DNA from: an uncultured Pseudomonas sp.
GTDB taxonomy: Bacteria; Pseudomonadota; Gammaproteobacteria; Pseudomonadales; Pseudomonadaceae
Reading direction: 5' to 3'
NCBI RefSeq assembly: GCF_946885885.1
Contig: NZ_CAMPHN010000087.1
Location: 1-18,027, forward strand
Length of the DNA: 18,027 bases
Both the position numbers and the translations under genes were made by a program. This document shows, piece after piece, positions 1 to 6,850 of the stretch (the stretch's first letter is position 1; each line of letters starts with the position of its first letter). Below the pieces are notes generated by a model that saw only the letters and a list, made by a program, of their open reading frames with translations, ran no database searches and was not told where the DNA came from.

Positions 1-1145
1 GTACCACCCTGCAACGCGCCGCGGAGAAGCTGCACTGGCGTCACCCGCTGCTGCAAAGCCGCATCGTCGAGAGCGCGAATGCGTTGTACTTCAAAGCCGA
101 TGTGCCTTTTGCCCAGATCAAGGTGTACAACCACACCCTGCTCGCCGGGCAAACGCCCGCGCAGCTGTTGCAGCGTCAGCTCGACAGCGTGCTCGACCCC
201 CAGAAATATCTCTGGCGCCTACTGCTGCTTTCCACCCCGAACCGCAGCCGTCATCACCTGCTGCTGACCTGCCATCATTCGATCGCCGATGCCGTCAGCC
301 TCGCCCAACTGCTCGGCGAGCTGCTCAGCCTGTGCGAAAGCCAGCAGACGGGTGCGGCGCTGAGCAGCCAGCAAGAACCCTTGGTCAGCCCGCTGGAAGC
401 GCACATGGATCCGGCCCTGGAGCCGCAGCCGACCTGCGAGACCCCCGGCCCCGTGCGCTTTCTGCAGAGCGTGCCGCTGGCGCGGCGGCGCACCGGCGTA
501 CGCAGGCTAGTGCTCGACAGCCAAACCAGCAACGAATTGCGCCGTTTGGCCAAGACCCAAGGGTTGAGCCTCAACTCGCTACTGGCCGGCGCCCTGCTCA
601 AGGCCGCGAGCGAAGTCGACCTGGGCAAGCAGATCCGCATCAACACCGCGGTATCGCTGCGCCAGCGCGCGGCGCAGCCCATCGGCGACGCCGCCATTGG
701 CTGCTTTATCGGCGTCGCCAGCCATTGCCTGGCCGTGGCCGCGCGCCCACTGACCAGTCTGGCGCTGGATTACCAACGTCAGTTGCACGCCACCTTGCCG
801 CAAATGGCCAAGCGCCAACCCGAGCAGGACCTGGAAGCCATGCGCACCCGTATCCACTCGTTACGCGCGTACCAGAGCTTCGCCCACGGCATCGCCTTGA
901 CCAATCACGGGGTCATCACCTTCCCCCACTACCGCCATTTCCAAGTGTTCGACTACGCCAACGCGGCCTCGCGGGTGGTCGGCAATTTCGCCGTGGCCCT
1001 GCATGTCACCGGTTTCGCCTCGGCGTTGTCGCTGTGCTTCACCTTCCCCGTGCCGCTGATGGACGAGGCCCGCATTCGCCTGATGAAAAGCAAGATGCAG
1101 CAAATCTTGCTCGAGTTCATATCCACCTCCAGAGAGACGTCATGA
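1..1145 (+). CDS. Condensation-domain acyltransferase, PapA-type (5' end outside window)
   Basis: The frame is open from base 3 with no start, so the N-terminus lies upstream; 380 residues are visible. The key signature is the condensation/acyltransferase active site HHxxxDA (CHHSIADA, encoded at about 270-293), where the second His is the family's general base. A later segment (SLNSLLAGALLKA, then a VSLRQR stretch) resembles the C-terminal half of PapA/alcohol acyltransferases. Such stand-alone enzymes move an acyl group from a thioester or acyl-CoA to an alcohol or amine; the substrates here cannot be read from sequence. Visible length fits a nearly complete single domain (family about 420-450 residues), so it is probably not the end of a large NRPS, although a carrier or adenylation domain upstream cannot be excluded. 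It ends in an ATGA overlap with the hydrolase gene, so the two are probably translationally coupled. Confidence 0.85.
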   Translation, partial: TTLQRAAEKLHWRHPLLQSRIVESANALYFKADVPFAQIKVYNHTLLAGQTPAQLLQRQLDSVLDPQKYLWRLLLLSTPNRSRHHLLLTCHHSIADAVSLAQLLGELLSLCESQQTGAALSSQQEPLVSPLEAHMDPALEPQPTCETPGPVRFLQSVPLARRRTGVRRLVLDSQTSNELRRLAKTQGLSLNSLLAGALLKAASEVDLGKQIRINTAVSLRQRAAQPIGDAAIGCFIGVASHCLAVAARPLTSLALDYQRQLHATLPQMAKRQPEQDLEAMRTRIHSLRAYQSFAHGIALTNHGVITFPHYRHFQVFDYANAASRVVGNFAVALHVTGFASALSLCFTFPVPLMDEARIRLMKSKMQQILLEFISTSRETS

Positions 1146-1966
1146 AATCCGCACGCATCCAGTTATCCAACGGTTCGATGCACTATCTCGATAGCGAAGG
1201 ACCCGGACACACGGTCGTCCTGTTGCACGGCAACTCCTCTTCGGCCGCCGCCTTCGCCGCGCAGTTCGCCGCCTTCGGCGCACGCTATCGCCTGCTGGCG
1301 CTGGACTTGCCCGGCCACGGGCAGTCCGCCGCGGCGCCGGCCGAACATTACAGCTTCGCCGGCTATGCCGATGCCCTGGTGGAATTCATTGAGCGCCTCG
1401 GGCTGCACGATTACCTGATTTTCGGCCACAGCCTGGGCGGCCATGCGGCACTCGAAGCGCTGCCGCGCCTGCCGGGGCTCCGCGGTCTCGGCCTGATCGG
1501 TGCGGTGCCGTTCAATGCCGATAACGCCGGCCAGCTATTCCGTCCCGAGCCCACCGGCGGTCTGGTGTTTCAGGCCGACCTGGATGACGCCGAGGTGACG
1601 CGTTTGGTCCGTGCCTTCGTTAACCCAGCGCATATGGAACAAGCGCAACTCGACACCCTGGCTCACTACATCCGCGCCACCGACCCGCAGGTTCGCGCTG
1701 CCTTGGGCGCCAGCCTGGGCAATGGCGAGTTCGCCGACGAAGTCGCCCTGCTGGCTGCCAGCGGCGTGCCTACGGTGCTGATGCAAGGCCGCGACGACGT
1801 GTTTCTCGATGCGGACGCCTGCACCCGCAAAGACCTGCTGGCCCCCGCCGACGTGTCGGTATTCCTCTTCGACGAGTGCGGCCATTGCCCGCATGTCGAG
1901 GACCCGGCGCGATTCAACGACCTGATGGACACCTTCATCACCCACATCTGTGAGAACCCACTATGA
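1142..1966 (+). CDS. Alpha/beta-fold hydrolase
   Basis: This 274-residue protein is a classical alpha/beta hydrolase. The oxyanion-hole motif HGNSSS lies at residues 29-34, the nucleophile elbow GHSLGG puts the catalytic Ser at 97, an acid candidate is Asp218 or Asp219 in GRDD, and the catalytic His is His248 in CGHCPH. There is no signal peptide, so it should be cytoplasmic. The ATG at 1142 shares ATGA with the stop of the acyltransferase gene, which fixes the start; the open frame runs further upstream only as a shadow inside that gene. Its own stop overlaps the next ATG in the same way. Family members cleave esters, lactones or thioesters. In this operon it could release or edit an acylated product, or cleave an AHL lactone; the sequence does not decide. 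Family assignment is firm, substrate unknown. Confidence 0.92.
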   Translation: MKSARIQLSNGSMHYLDSEGPGHTVVLLHGNSSSAAAFAAQFAAFGARYRLLALDLPGHGQSAAAPAEHYSFAGYADALVEFIERLGLHDYLIFGHSLGGHAALEALPRLPGLRGLGLIGAVPFNADNAGQLFRPEPTGGLVFQADLDDAEVTRLVRAFVNPAHMEQAQLDTLAHYIRATDPQVRAALGASLGNGEFADEVALLAASGVPTVLMQGRDDVFLDADACTRKDLLAPADVSVFLFDECGHCPHVEDPARFNDLMDTFITHICENPL

Positions 1967-2955
1967 AAGCTTTCGTGATCAATCAATTCGGCCGGGCCGA
2001 CGTCTTCGAAGAAGTCGAGCTGCCGACCCCGCAAGCCGCTGCCGGCCAGTTACTGGTGAAGGTCGCGGCAAGCGGTATCAATCCGCTCGATTACAAGCTG
2101 CGCCGTGGCGATATCCCGGCTTTCACCCATGAGTTCCCGGCCATTCTGCATGGCGATTTCGCCGGTACGGTAAGCGCCGTCGGCGCCGGCGTGCAGGGTT
2201 TCGCCGAAGGCGACGCGGTCTACGGTTGCGCCGGCGGCGTACGCGGTCGGCAAGGTGCGCTGGCCGATTACATGGTGGTGGATGCCGCCCTGGTGGCGCC
2301 CAAACCGCAGAACCTGAGCATGGCCGAAGCCGCGGTGTTGCCGCTGGTGGTGCTCACCGCCTGGGAAGGCTTGATCGATACCGCAGCGATCAAACCGGGC
2401 GACCGCGTACTGGTGCATGGCGGCACCGGCGGCGTCGGCCATGTCGCCGCGCAGTTGGCCAAATGGCAGGGCGCGACCGTCTACACCACGGTCAGCAGCG
2501 CGGAAAAAGCCGCCCTCTCACGCGAGTTCGGTGCCGACCAGACCATCGACTATCGCGCGCAGGACGTCGCCCAGTACGTCGAACTGCATACCGATGGCGC
2601 CGGCTTCGACGTGGTGGTCGATACGGTCGGCGGCGAAACCTTCGAGCAGAGCCTGCTGGCCACCCGTGTCGGCGGTACCGTGATCACCGTGCTGGCCATG
2701 GGCAAGCTCGACATGACCGTGGCCTGGGCGCGCAAACAGACCGTGCATTGCGTCAACATGACCTGGCCGATGGCCACCGGCGTGGGCATGGAGCACCACG
2801 GTTTCATCCTGCGCGAAGCCGCCAAGCTGGCGGAACGCGGTGTTTTGCGCCCATTGCTCGACCCGCAGCACTTCAGTTTCGACGCGATCGCCGACGCCCA
2901 TGTCTATGCCGAATCCGGCCAGGCGCTGGGCAAGGTCAGCCTGACGCGCGAGTGA
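1963..2955 (+). CDS. Zinc-independent quinone oxidoreductase (MDR superfamily)
   Basis: This 330-residue protein has the medium-chain dehydrogenase/reductase layout: an N-terminal GroES-like domain with HGDFAGTV (residues 63-70), then a Rossmann domain with the nucleotide-binding loop GGTGGVG (153-159). The zinc-binding Cys/His set of true alcohol dehydrogenases is absent, placing it with zeta-crystallin/QOR-type NADPH-dependent reductases that reduce quinones, enones or enoyl thioesters. The start overlaps the hydrolase stop (ATGA at 1963), indicating coupling. The stop at 2953-2955 falls inside a GAGT tandem repeat that also supplies candidate start codons for the next gene. In context it is plausibly a tailoring reductase for the product of the operon; this is inference. 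Confidence 0.93.
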   Translation: MKAFVINQFGRADVFEEVELPTPQAAAGQLLVKVAASGINPLDYKLRRGDIPAFTHEFPAILHGDFAGTVSAVGAGVQGFAEGDAVYGCAGGVRGRQGALADYMVVDAALVAPKPQNLSMAEAAVLPLVVLTAWEGLIDTAAIKPGDRVLVHGGTGGVGHVAAQLAKWQGATVYTTVSSAEKAALSREFGADQTIDYRAQDVAQYVELHTDGAGFDVVVDTVGGETFEQSLLATRVGGTVITVLAMGKLDMTVAWARKQTVHCVNMTWPMATGVGMEHHGFILREAAKLAERGVLRPLLDPQHFSFDAIADAHVYAESGQALGKVSLTRE

Positions 2956-2968
2956 GTGAGTGAGTGAG
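2950..2968 (+). repeat. GAGT tetranucleotide repeat at gene junction
   Basis: Four and three-quarter copies of GAGT run through the junction between the quinone reductase and the permease. The repeat contains the TGA stop of the first gene and a series of GTG triplets four bases apart, hence in different frames; the GTG at 2964 is the one in frame with the permease. Gain or loss of a unit would move the permease start relative to upstream elements. Four units is short for a phase-variable tract. Confidence 0.75.
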
Positions 2969-3917
2969 CCCGAGCATGCCCAACCTCCCGATCGCCCCCC
3001 CCCTGTGCCCACGGCAAGCATTGCTGCTGAATATCAGCGCATTTCTGCTATGGGCCTCGGCCACCCTGCTGTTCAAGCTGCTGGCCCACTTGCCGGTGTG
3101 GGAGGTCTTCGCCTACCGCGTGCTCGGTTCGCTGGCCTGGTGCGTGCTCGGGCTGGTCCTGATCCGCGCCCTCGGCCAAGCCTGGCGCATCCTCGGCTCG
3201 CCACGGCAATTGGCCTTGCTGCTGCTCAGCAGCGCCTTGATCGCCTGTAACTGGTTTCTGGTGATCTGGGCGGTGGCCCAGGAGCGCCTGCTGGATGCCA
3301 GCCTCGGCTATTACCTGTCGCCGCTGCTCAGCGTACTGCTCGCCCACTGGCTGTTCCGCGAGCCGAGCGGGCGTCGCGAATGGCTGGCCGCCGCGCTCTG
3401 CCTGGCCGGGGTGATGCTGATCGTCGCCGGCGAACAGCACCTGCAAGTGCCCTGGATCGGCCTGACCATCGCCGCCACCTTCGCGCTCTACAGTGCGGTG
3501 AAAAAACGCTCGACGGTGCCGCCACTGCTCGGCCTGACGCTGGAAACCGCTCTGGCGGCGATTCCCGCCAGCGGTCTGCTGCTCTATAGCGGCCTCGGCG
3601 CCGCTGCCGCGGTCCAATACAGCACCCTCGACTGGGCGCTGCTACTGGCACTCGGCTTGATCACCACCCTGCCCATGTGGCTGTACATCGCCTCGGTGAA
3701 AGCCTTGTCGCTGACCACTGTGGGCTTTCTGCAATACCTCAACCCAACGCTGATGTTCTTGCTTGCCGCTGTGCTGTTCGGCGAACCGGTCGGTGCATTC
3801 AAGCTGGCCGGTTTCAGCCTGATCTGGTGTGCCTTGCTCGGTCTGTTGCTGAGCATGGCCTGGGCCGGCTGGCAGCACAGACCGCAGCACGTGTCCCAAT
3901 CCACCCGTGTTGCCTGA
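2964..3917 (+). CDS. rarD: EamA-family permease, RarD-like
   Basis: This polytopic membrane protein of 317 residues (313 if the ATG at 2976 is used) is almost entirely hydrophobic helices, in two halves as expected of the ten-helix EamA/DMT fold. The opening segment (LLNISAFLLWASATLLFKLL, then VPVWE-like LPVWEVFAYRVLGSLAW) matches the RarD subfamily. RarD proteins are named for chloramphenicol sensitivity, but their real substrates are mostly unknown; in this operon export of the pathway product is the simple guess. The start is ambiguous: GTG at 2964 lies within the GAGT repeat, ATG at 2976 has only weak GTGAG upstream, and coupling to the preceding stop probably drives translation. The protein ends 19 bp before the next start. 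Confidence 0.9.
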   Translation: MSPSMPNLPIAPPLCPRQALLLNISAFLLWASATLLFKLLAHLPVWEVFAYRVLGSLAWCVLGLVLIRALGQAWRILGSPRQLALLLLSSALIACNWFLVIWAVAQERLLDASLGYYLSPLLSVLLAHWLFREPSGRREWLAAALCLAGVMLIVAGEQHLQVPWIGLTIAATFALYSAVKKRSTVPPLLGLTLETALAAIPASGLLLYSGLGAAAAVQYSTLDWALLLALGLITTLPMWLYIASVKALSLTTVGFLQYLNPTLMFLLAAVLFGEPVGAFKLAGFSLIWCALLGLLLSMAWAGWQHRPQHVSQSTRVA

Positions 3918-3936
3918 CTCGCCCCAAGGAGACGGC

Positions 3937-5373
3937 ATGAACCGGCAGACCACTGCGCCAACCCAACTGGTTGCATTCAGCGATTGGAATCGCTTTCCGC
4001 TGCCCGCCTCGTTTCGCGGCTGCGTGGACCATACGCCTTGCCTGCTAACGGTCGAAAACAACGGCCACGCCTGGAAGCAGCATATCGAGCAACTGGCGCA
4101 AACCCCCTTCGGCGATATCGCCTTGGGCCGGCTGCAAGCGAACGAATGGGCTTTGGATGCCGCCTTGGCGCAACTGCGGGCATGCGCCCCGCAACTGCGT
4201 CCCTGGCTGGATGCCCCTCAGCCCGCCGAAATCGGCCCGCTGGTGCGTCTGGTCACACGGCATCCGCAATGCGGCATCCAATTGCGCGTGCAACTTGGCG
4301 GCGGGCGCAGCTGCGAACAGGTAGGAGAACAGCTGAGCGCGCTGATCGATATCGTCGAAGAGCTGCATCAGCGCGGCGTTGCGTTGTGCCTGATCCTGCA
4401 GGACGCGCCCAGCGCCACGCCCTCGCAGCTGCAAGCCTGCATCGAATTCGCCCGCCAGTTCGCCATCGACCGGGTCACCCTCTGCGACCAGCAGGCGCGC
4501 CTGACCCCGCTGGGCGTGCGCAACCTGCTGACCCATTTGCTCGGGCAGTTCCCGGACCTGCACGAGAGCGGCCCGGCACTGGCATTCAAAGGCAACGACA
4601 AACACGGCTTCGCCCTGGCCAACAGCATGTCGGCCATCGCCAACGGCATCCACTTCGTGCATGGCGCCATACTCGGCCAGGCGACGCCGGAAAGCCCGCT
4701 GGCCCTGTATCAACTGCTGAGCAATTACGCCATTCCCCAAGCCCGGCAGGCTAACCATTATGCCGAGCTGATCGGCCAACTCACCGGCCTGCCCGTCGAT
4801 TGCGGCCCGGTCCAGCCCAGCCCGGCGTACGACAGGCCCGATCCAGCCGACCACGAGGTGTTCGCGCCGCCCGCCAGCGAGGCGCAAGCGGCCAGCGTCG
4901 CGCCGCGCTTTATCTTCAAGGTCAGCGCCGATGACTGGCATGTGCAGTTGCTGATCGAGGTGGCGGGCCAGCAATTGGATCTCGGCGAACGCGTGCACCA
5001 CTACGTGCTACTCCTCCTGGCCCGCGAGTTCTGCCAACAACTGCGGGCACGCGGCAACGCCACGAGCGATCCGATGAGCCTGGGCTGGGTCGAGCGCGAA
5101 CACCTGCACAAGATGATCGGCGACAACCAGGCACAGCTCAACGTCAAGGTTTTCCGGGCGGTCAAGCAGATCAACTGCGCCCTCGGCAAAGCCGGCTTGC
5201 CCAGCTACAAACCGATCCTCACCCGCGTCGGCGTCATCCGCTTCGCCTGCCCGGATTTCACCATCTACAAAGATTCCACCCTCGAACACGACGTACGCGG
5301 TTGGAACGAACTCACCTTGCCAAGCGTGGACAGCGTGCTGGCGGAAACAGGCATACCCGCAACACACCTATAA
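3937..5373 (+). CDS. Degenerate HMGL/isopropylmalate-synthase-like barrel fused to winged-helix-like domain
   Basis: This is a 478-residue protein; the ATG at 3937 has AAGGAG six bases upstream and is preferred over an earlier TTG at 3907. Residues about 130-250 resemble the second half of the 2-isopropylmalate/homocitrate synthase barrel: VTLCDQQARLTPLGVRNLL (180-198) and NDKHGFALANSMSAIANGI (220-238) line up with the family's CDT...TP and HxHND-G-A-AN segments. The two metal-binding His residues of HxHND are replaced (AFKGND), and no DxTLRDG motif is seen at the N-terminus, so classical acyl transfer is doubtful. A Pro/Ala-rich linker (about 290-322) leads to a C-terminal region (325-452) with DLGERVHHYVLLLLAR, GWVEREHLHKMIGD and LNVKVFRAVKQI. 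This resembles the winged-helix-like tail I recall from some FHA-domain proteins. A sensor or regulator is more likely than an enzyme; this is inference. Confidence 0.72.
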   Translation: MNRQTTAPTQLVAFSDWNRFPLPASFRGCVDHTPCLLTVENNGHAWKQHIEQLAQTPFGDIALGRLQANEWALDAALAQLRACAPQLRPWLDAPQPAEIGPLVRLVTRHPQCGIQLRVQLGGGRSCEQVGEQLSALIDIVEELHQRGVALCLILQDAPSATPSQLQACIEFARQFAIDRVTLCDQQARLTPLGVRNLLTHLLGQFPDLHESGPALAFKGNDKHGFALANSMSAIANGIHFVHGAILGQATPESPLALYQLLSNYAIPQARQANHYAELIGQLTGLPVDCGPVQPSPAYDRPDPADHEVFAPPASEAQAASVAPRFIFKVSADDWHVQLLIEVAGQQLDLGERVHHYVLLLLAREFCQQLRARGNATSDPMSLGWVEREHLHKMIGDNQAQLNVKVFRAVKQINCALGKAGLPSYKPILTRVGVIRFACPDFTIYKDSTLEHDVRGWNELTLPSVDSVLAETGIPATHL

Positions 5374-5408
5374 AACCAACCACAACACACACCGACAAAG
5401 GAAACCCC

Positions 5409-6092
5409 ATGCGCCAAACACTACGCGCCACCCTCGTTCTGTTCGCCATCGGCCTTGGCGGCCACTCGCTGGCCCAGGCCCAACCGACACGCCAAACCCC
5501 GCCGATGCTGGAACAATTGGCCAACCTGACGTTCGTCAGCTCCAGCCTGATCAAGCAGAGCGCCTATTTCGAGGCGAACCAGGTCGTACGCCGCTTCTTC
5601 CTGTGCATTCCGGAGGCGTCCAACCACAAGCTCGAACCGGGCGTACTGGAAAACGTCGAGAAGTGCTTCAACGAAACCGTCGACGACAATATCCATATCA
5701 ACATCGCCGGCAACCTCTCCGACGGTCGCGCCTCCGCTTTGGCCATCGCCACCCAGGGCCTGGCGAGCATCCGCAACAGCGCTTCCTTCTCCCTGAGCGC
5801 GCCCTATATCAGCCAATACACAGGCGGCCGACTGGCCGGCACCGGCACCATCGAGCTGAACTTCAATGTCATGGTGCACCAGAACATCACCGCGGTATCC
5901 GGTGATCCCAAGCCCTTCGACCCGACGCCCGGTCCGCAATTGTTCGTCAGTAACAATACCCTGGGCCTGAAAGCGGTACGTCCGGGACAATGGCGCATCA
6001 CCCTGCTCAAGGTCGATCCGCTGCTGACCGAGTTGAGCCCGAATATCCAGTTCAACAGCAACTTCCCTCACTACCCGATCGATAAACCCTGA
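5409..6092 (+). CDS. Secreted protein of unknown family
   Basis: I do not recognise this 227-residue protein. The ATG at 5409 follows AAAGGAAA and starts a convincing Sec signal peptide: MRQ, a hydrophobic core (LVLFAIGLGG) and a likely signal peptidase I site after SLAQA near residue 24-25. The mature part of about 200 residues has two Cys (66 and 86) that could form a disulfide in the periplasm. Its second half is rich in Ser, Asn, Gly and beta-type segments (SFSLSAPYISQY, GTGTIELNFNVMV), suggesting a beta-rich fold. No transmembrane helix follows the signal and there is no lipobox. It lies 35 bp after the HMGL-like gene on an A/C-rich leader and is the last gene before the luxI leader. A role in binding the operon's product is possible but unsupported. 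Confidence 0.85.
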   Translation: MRQTLRATLVLFAIGLGGHSLAQAQPTRQTPPMLEQLANLTFVSSSLIKQSAYFEANQVVRRFFLCIPEASNHKLEPGVLENVEKCFNETVDDNIHINIAGNLSDGRASALAIATQGLASIRNSASFSLSAPYISQYTGGRLAGTGTIELNFNVMVHQNITAVSGDPKPFDPTPGPQLFVSNNTLGLKAVRPGQWRITLLKVDPLLTELSPNIQFNSNFPHYPIDKP

Positions 6093-6115
6093 TCCGCGCG
6101 TCGGCACTGGCGATC

Positions 6116-6143
6116 CGGCAACTGCCCGATAAGACAGCTGCCG
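6116..6143 (+). promoter_or_regulatory. Lux-box-like dyad upstream of luxI
   Basis: Arms CGGCAACTG (6116-6124) and CAGCTGCCG (6135-6143) form an inverted repeat with one mismatch around a 10-bp spacer. The core 6120-6139 fits the CT-N12-AG pattern of las/rhl-type lux boxes bound by LuxR-family dimers. Its centre (about 6129.5) is 41-42 bp upstream of the start predicted from a weak -10 (TTCTAC, 6159-6164), the usual place for a box overlapping -35. Binding by the neighbouring LuxR and autoinduction of luxI are inferred. No U-tract follows, so a terminator reading is weaker. Confidence 0.6.
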
Positions 6144-6164
6144 AATCGACAGTCGCGCTTCTAC

Positions 6165-6198
6165 AGTCCCTCCCAGGCACATCCATTTGGGAGGGACT
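6165..6198 (+). promoter_or_regulatory. Hairpin sequestering the luxI Shine-Dalgarno
   Basis: AGTCCCTCCCA (6165-6175) and TGGGAGGGACT (6188-6198) are perfect 11-bp complements separated by 12 bases. The right arm contains the GGGAGGG ribosome-binding site, which ends just before the luxI ATG at 6202. In RNA this stem would hide the site. It could act as a translational switch, or as a DNA operator. If transcription begins near 6171, as the lux-box spacing suggests, part of the left arm would be missing from that transcript but present in read-through RNA from the upstream operon. Confidence 0.75.
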
Positions 6199-6201
6199 AC
6201 G

Positions 6202-6846
6202 ATGCACACACATGCGCAGCCTGCGATCTCACGGGATTACCGACTGATCGTCAGCCCTCATCTGAGCCAATTACCGGCTTGCCTAGAGCTCCGCGAGGCG
6301 GTGTTCGCCCGTGAATTGAACTGGGTGCCGAGCAGTGCCGATGGCCAGGAGCGCGACCAATTCGACCCTTTCAGCGTGCACGTCGCGGTTATCCATCGCT
6401 GGCGCCCAGCCGGCTACCTGCGCCTGACCCCGCATGGCGCGCCCTGGATGCTCAGCGAATGCTTCGACTTCCTGCTCGAACCCGGCATAGCCAGGGAGTT
6501 CGACAGCGACAGCCTGGAGGTCTCGCGCCTGGCGGTCGAACGTCAGTACCGCGGGCATAAGCAACTCGGCGCGTTCGGCGTATTCGACCTGCTGATCAAA
6601 GGCATCGTCGATCACTCCCTGAACAGCGGCGCGCGCTATTGGTACGTGGTGGTCGCCGAGCCCATCTATCGACTGCTGCTGAGCAAGCAACTGCCGTGCG
6701 AACGCCTTGGTCCGCTGGTGTCGATGCCCGATGGCGTGCAGACACTCGCGGTGCGTATCGACCTGACGGCCTTTCTCCAAGTCGCCGCGCCTTTCTTCAC
6801 TAGCGCCGACCATGGTCCCGGGCGGAAGAAAGCCCTGGCGTCTTAG
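6202..6846 (+). CDS. LuxI-family acyl-homoserine-lactone synthase
   Basis: This 214-residue protein would make an AHL signal from S-adenosylmethionine and an acyl-ACP or acyl-CoA in the cytoplasm. The residues invariant in LuxI enzymes are present in order: Arg31, Phe35 and Trp41 (LREAVF...LNW), Asp52 and Asp55 in the ExDxxD-like ERDQFD, Arg74 in YLRL, Phe88 or Phe90, and Glu106 with Arg109 in LEVSRLAV. The rest is divergent, so the acyl chain cannot be predicted. An exosortase-associated or other GNAT acyltransferase is the main alternative, but the adjacent LuxR receptor favours LuxI. The ATG at 6202 is chosen because GGGAGGG lies 7-8 bases upstream; a TTG at 6187 is in frame but inside the leader hairpin. 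It is convergent with luxR. Confidence 0.85.
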   Translation: MHTHAQPAISRDYRLIVSPHLSQLPACLELREAVFARELNWVPSSADGQERDQFDPFSVHVAVIHRWRPAGYLRLTPHGAPWMLSECFDFLLEPGIAREFDSDSLEVSRLAVERQYRGHKQLGAFGVFDLLIKGIVDHSLNSGARYWYVVVAEPIYRLLLSKQLPCERLGPLVSMPDGVQTLAVRIDLTAFLQVAAPFFTSADHGPGRKKALAS

Positions 6847-6850
6847 CCCC

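Noticed and set aside
332..1141. Upstream extension of the hydrolase frame inside the acyltransferase gene
   Set aside because: Its translation is Arg/Ala/Pro-rich frame-shadow sequence, while the other frame encodes a clear condensation domain; the ATGA at 1142 gives the start.
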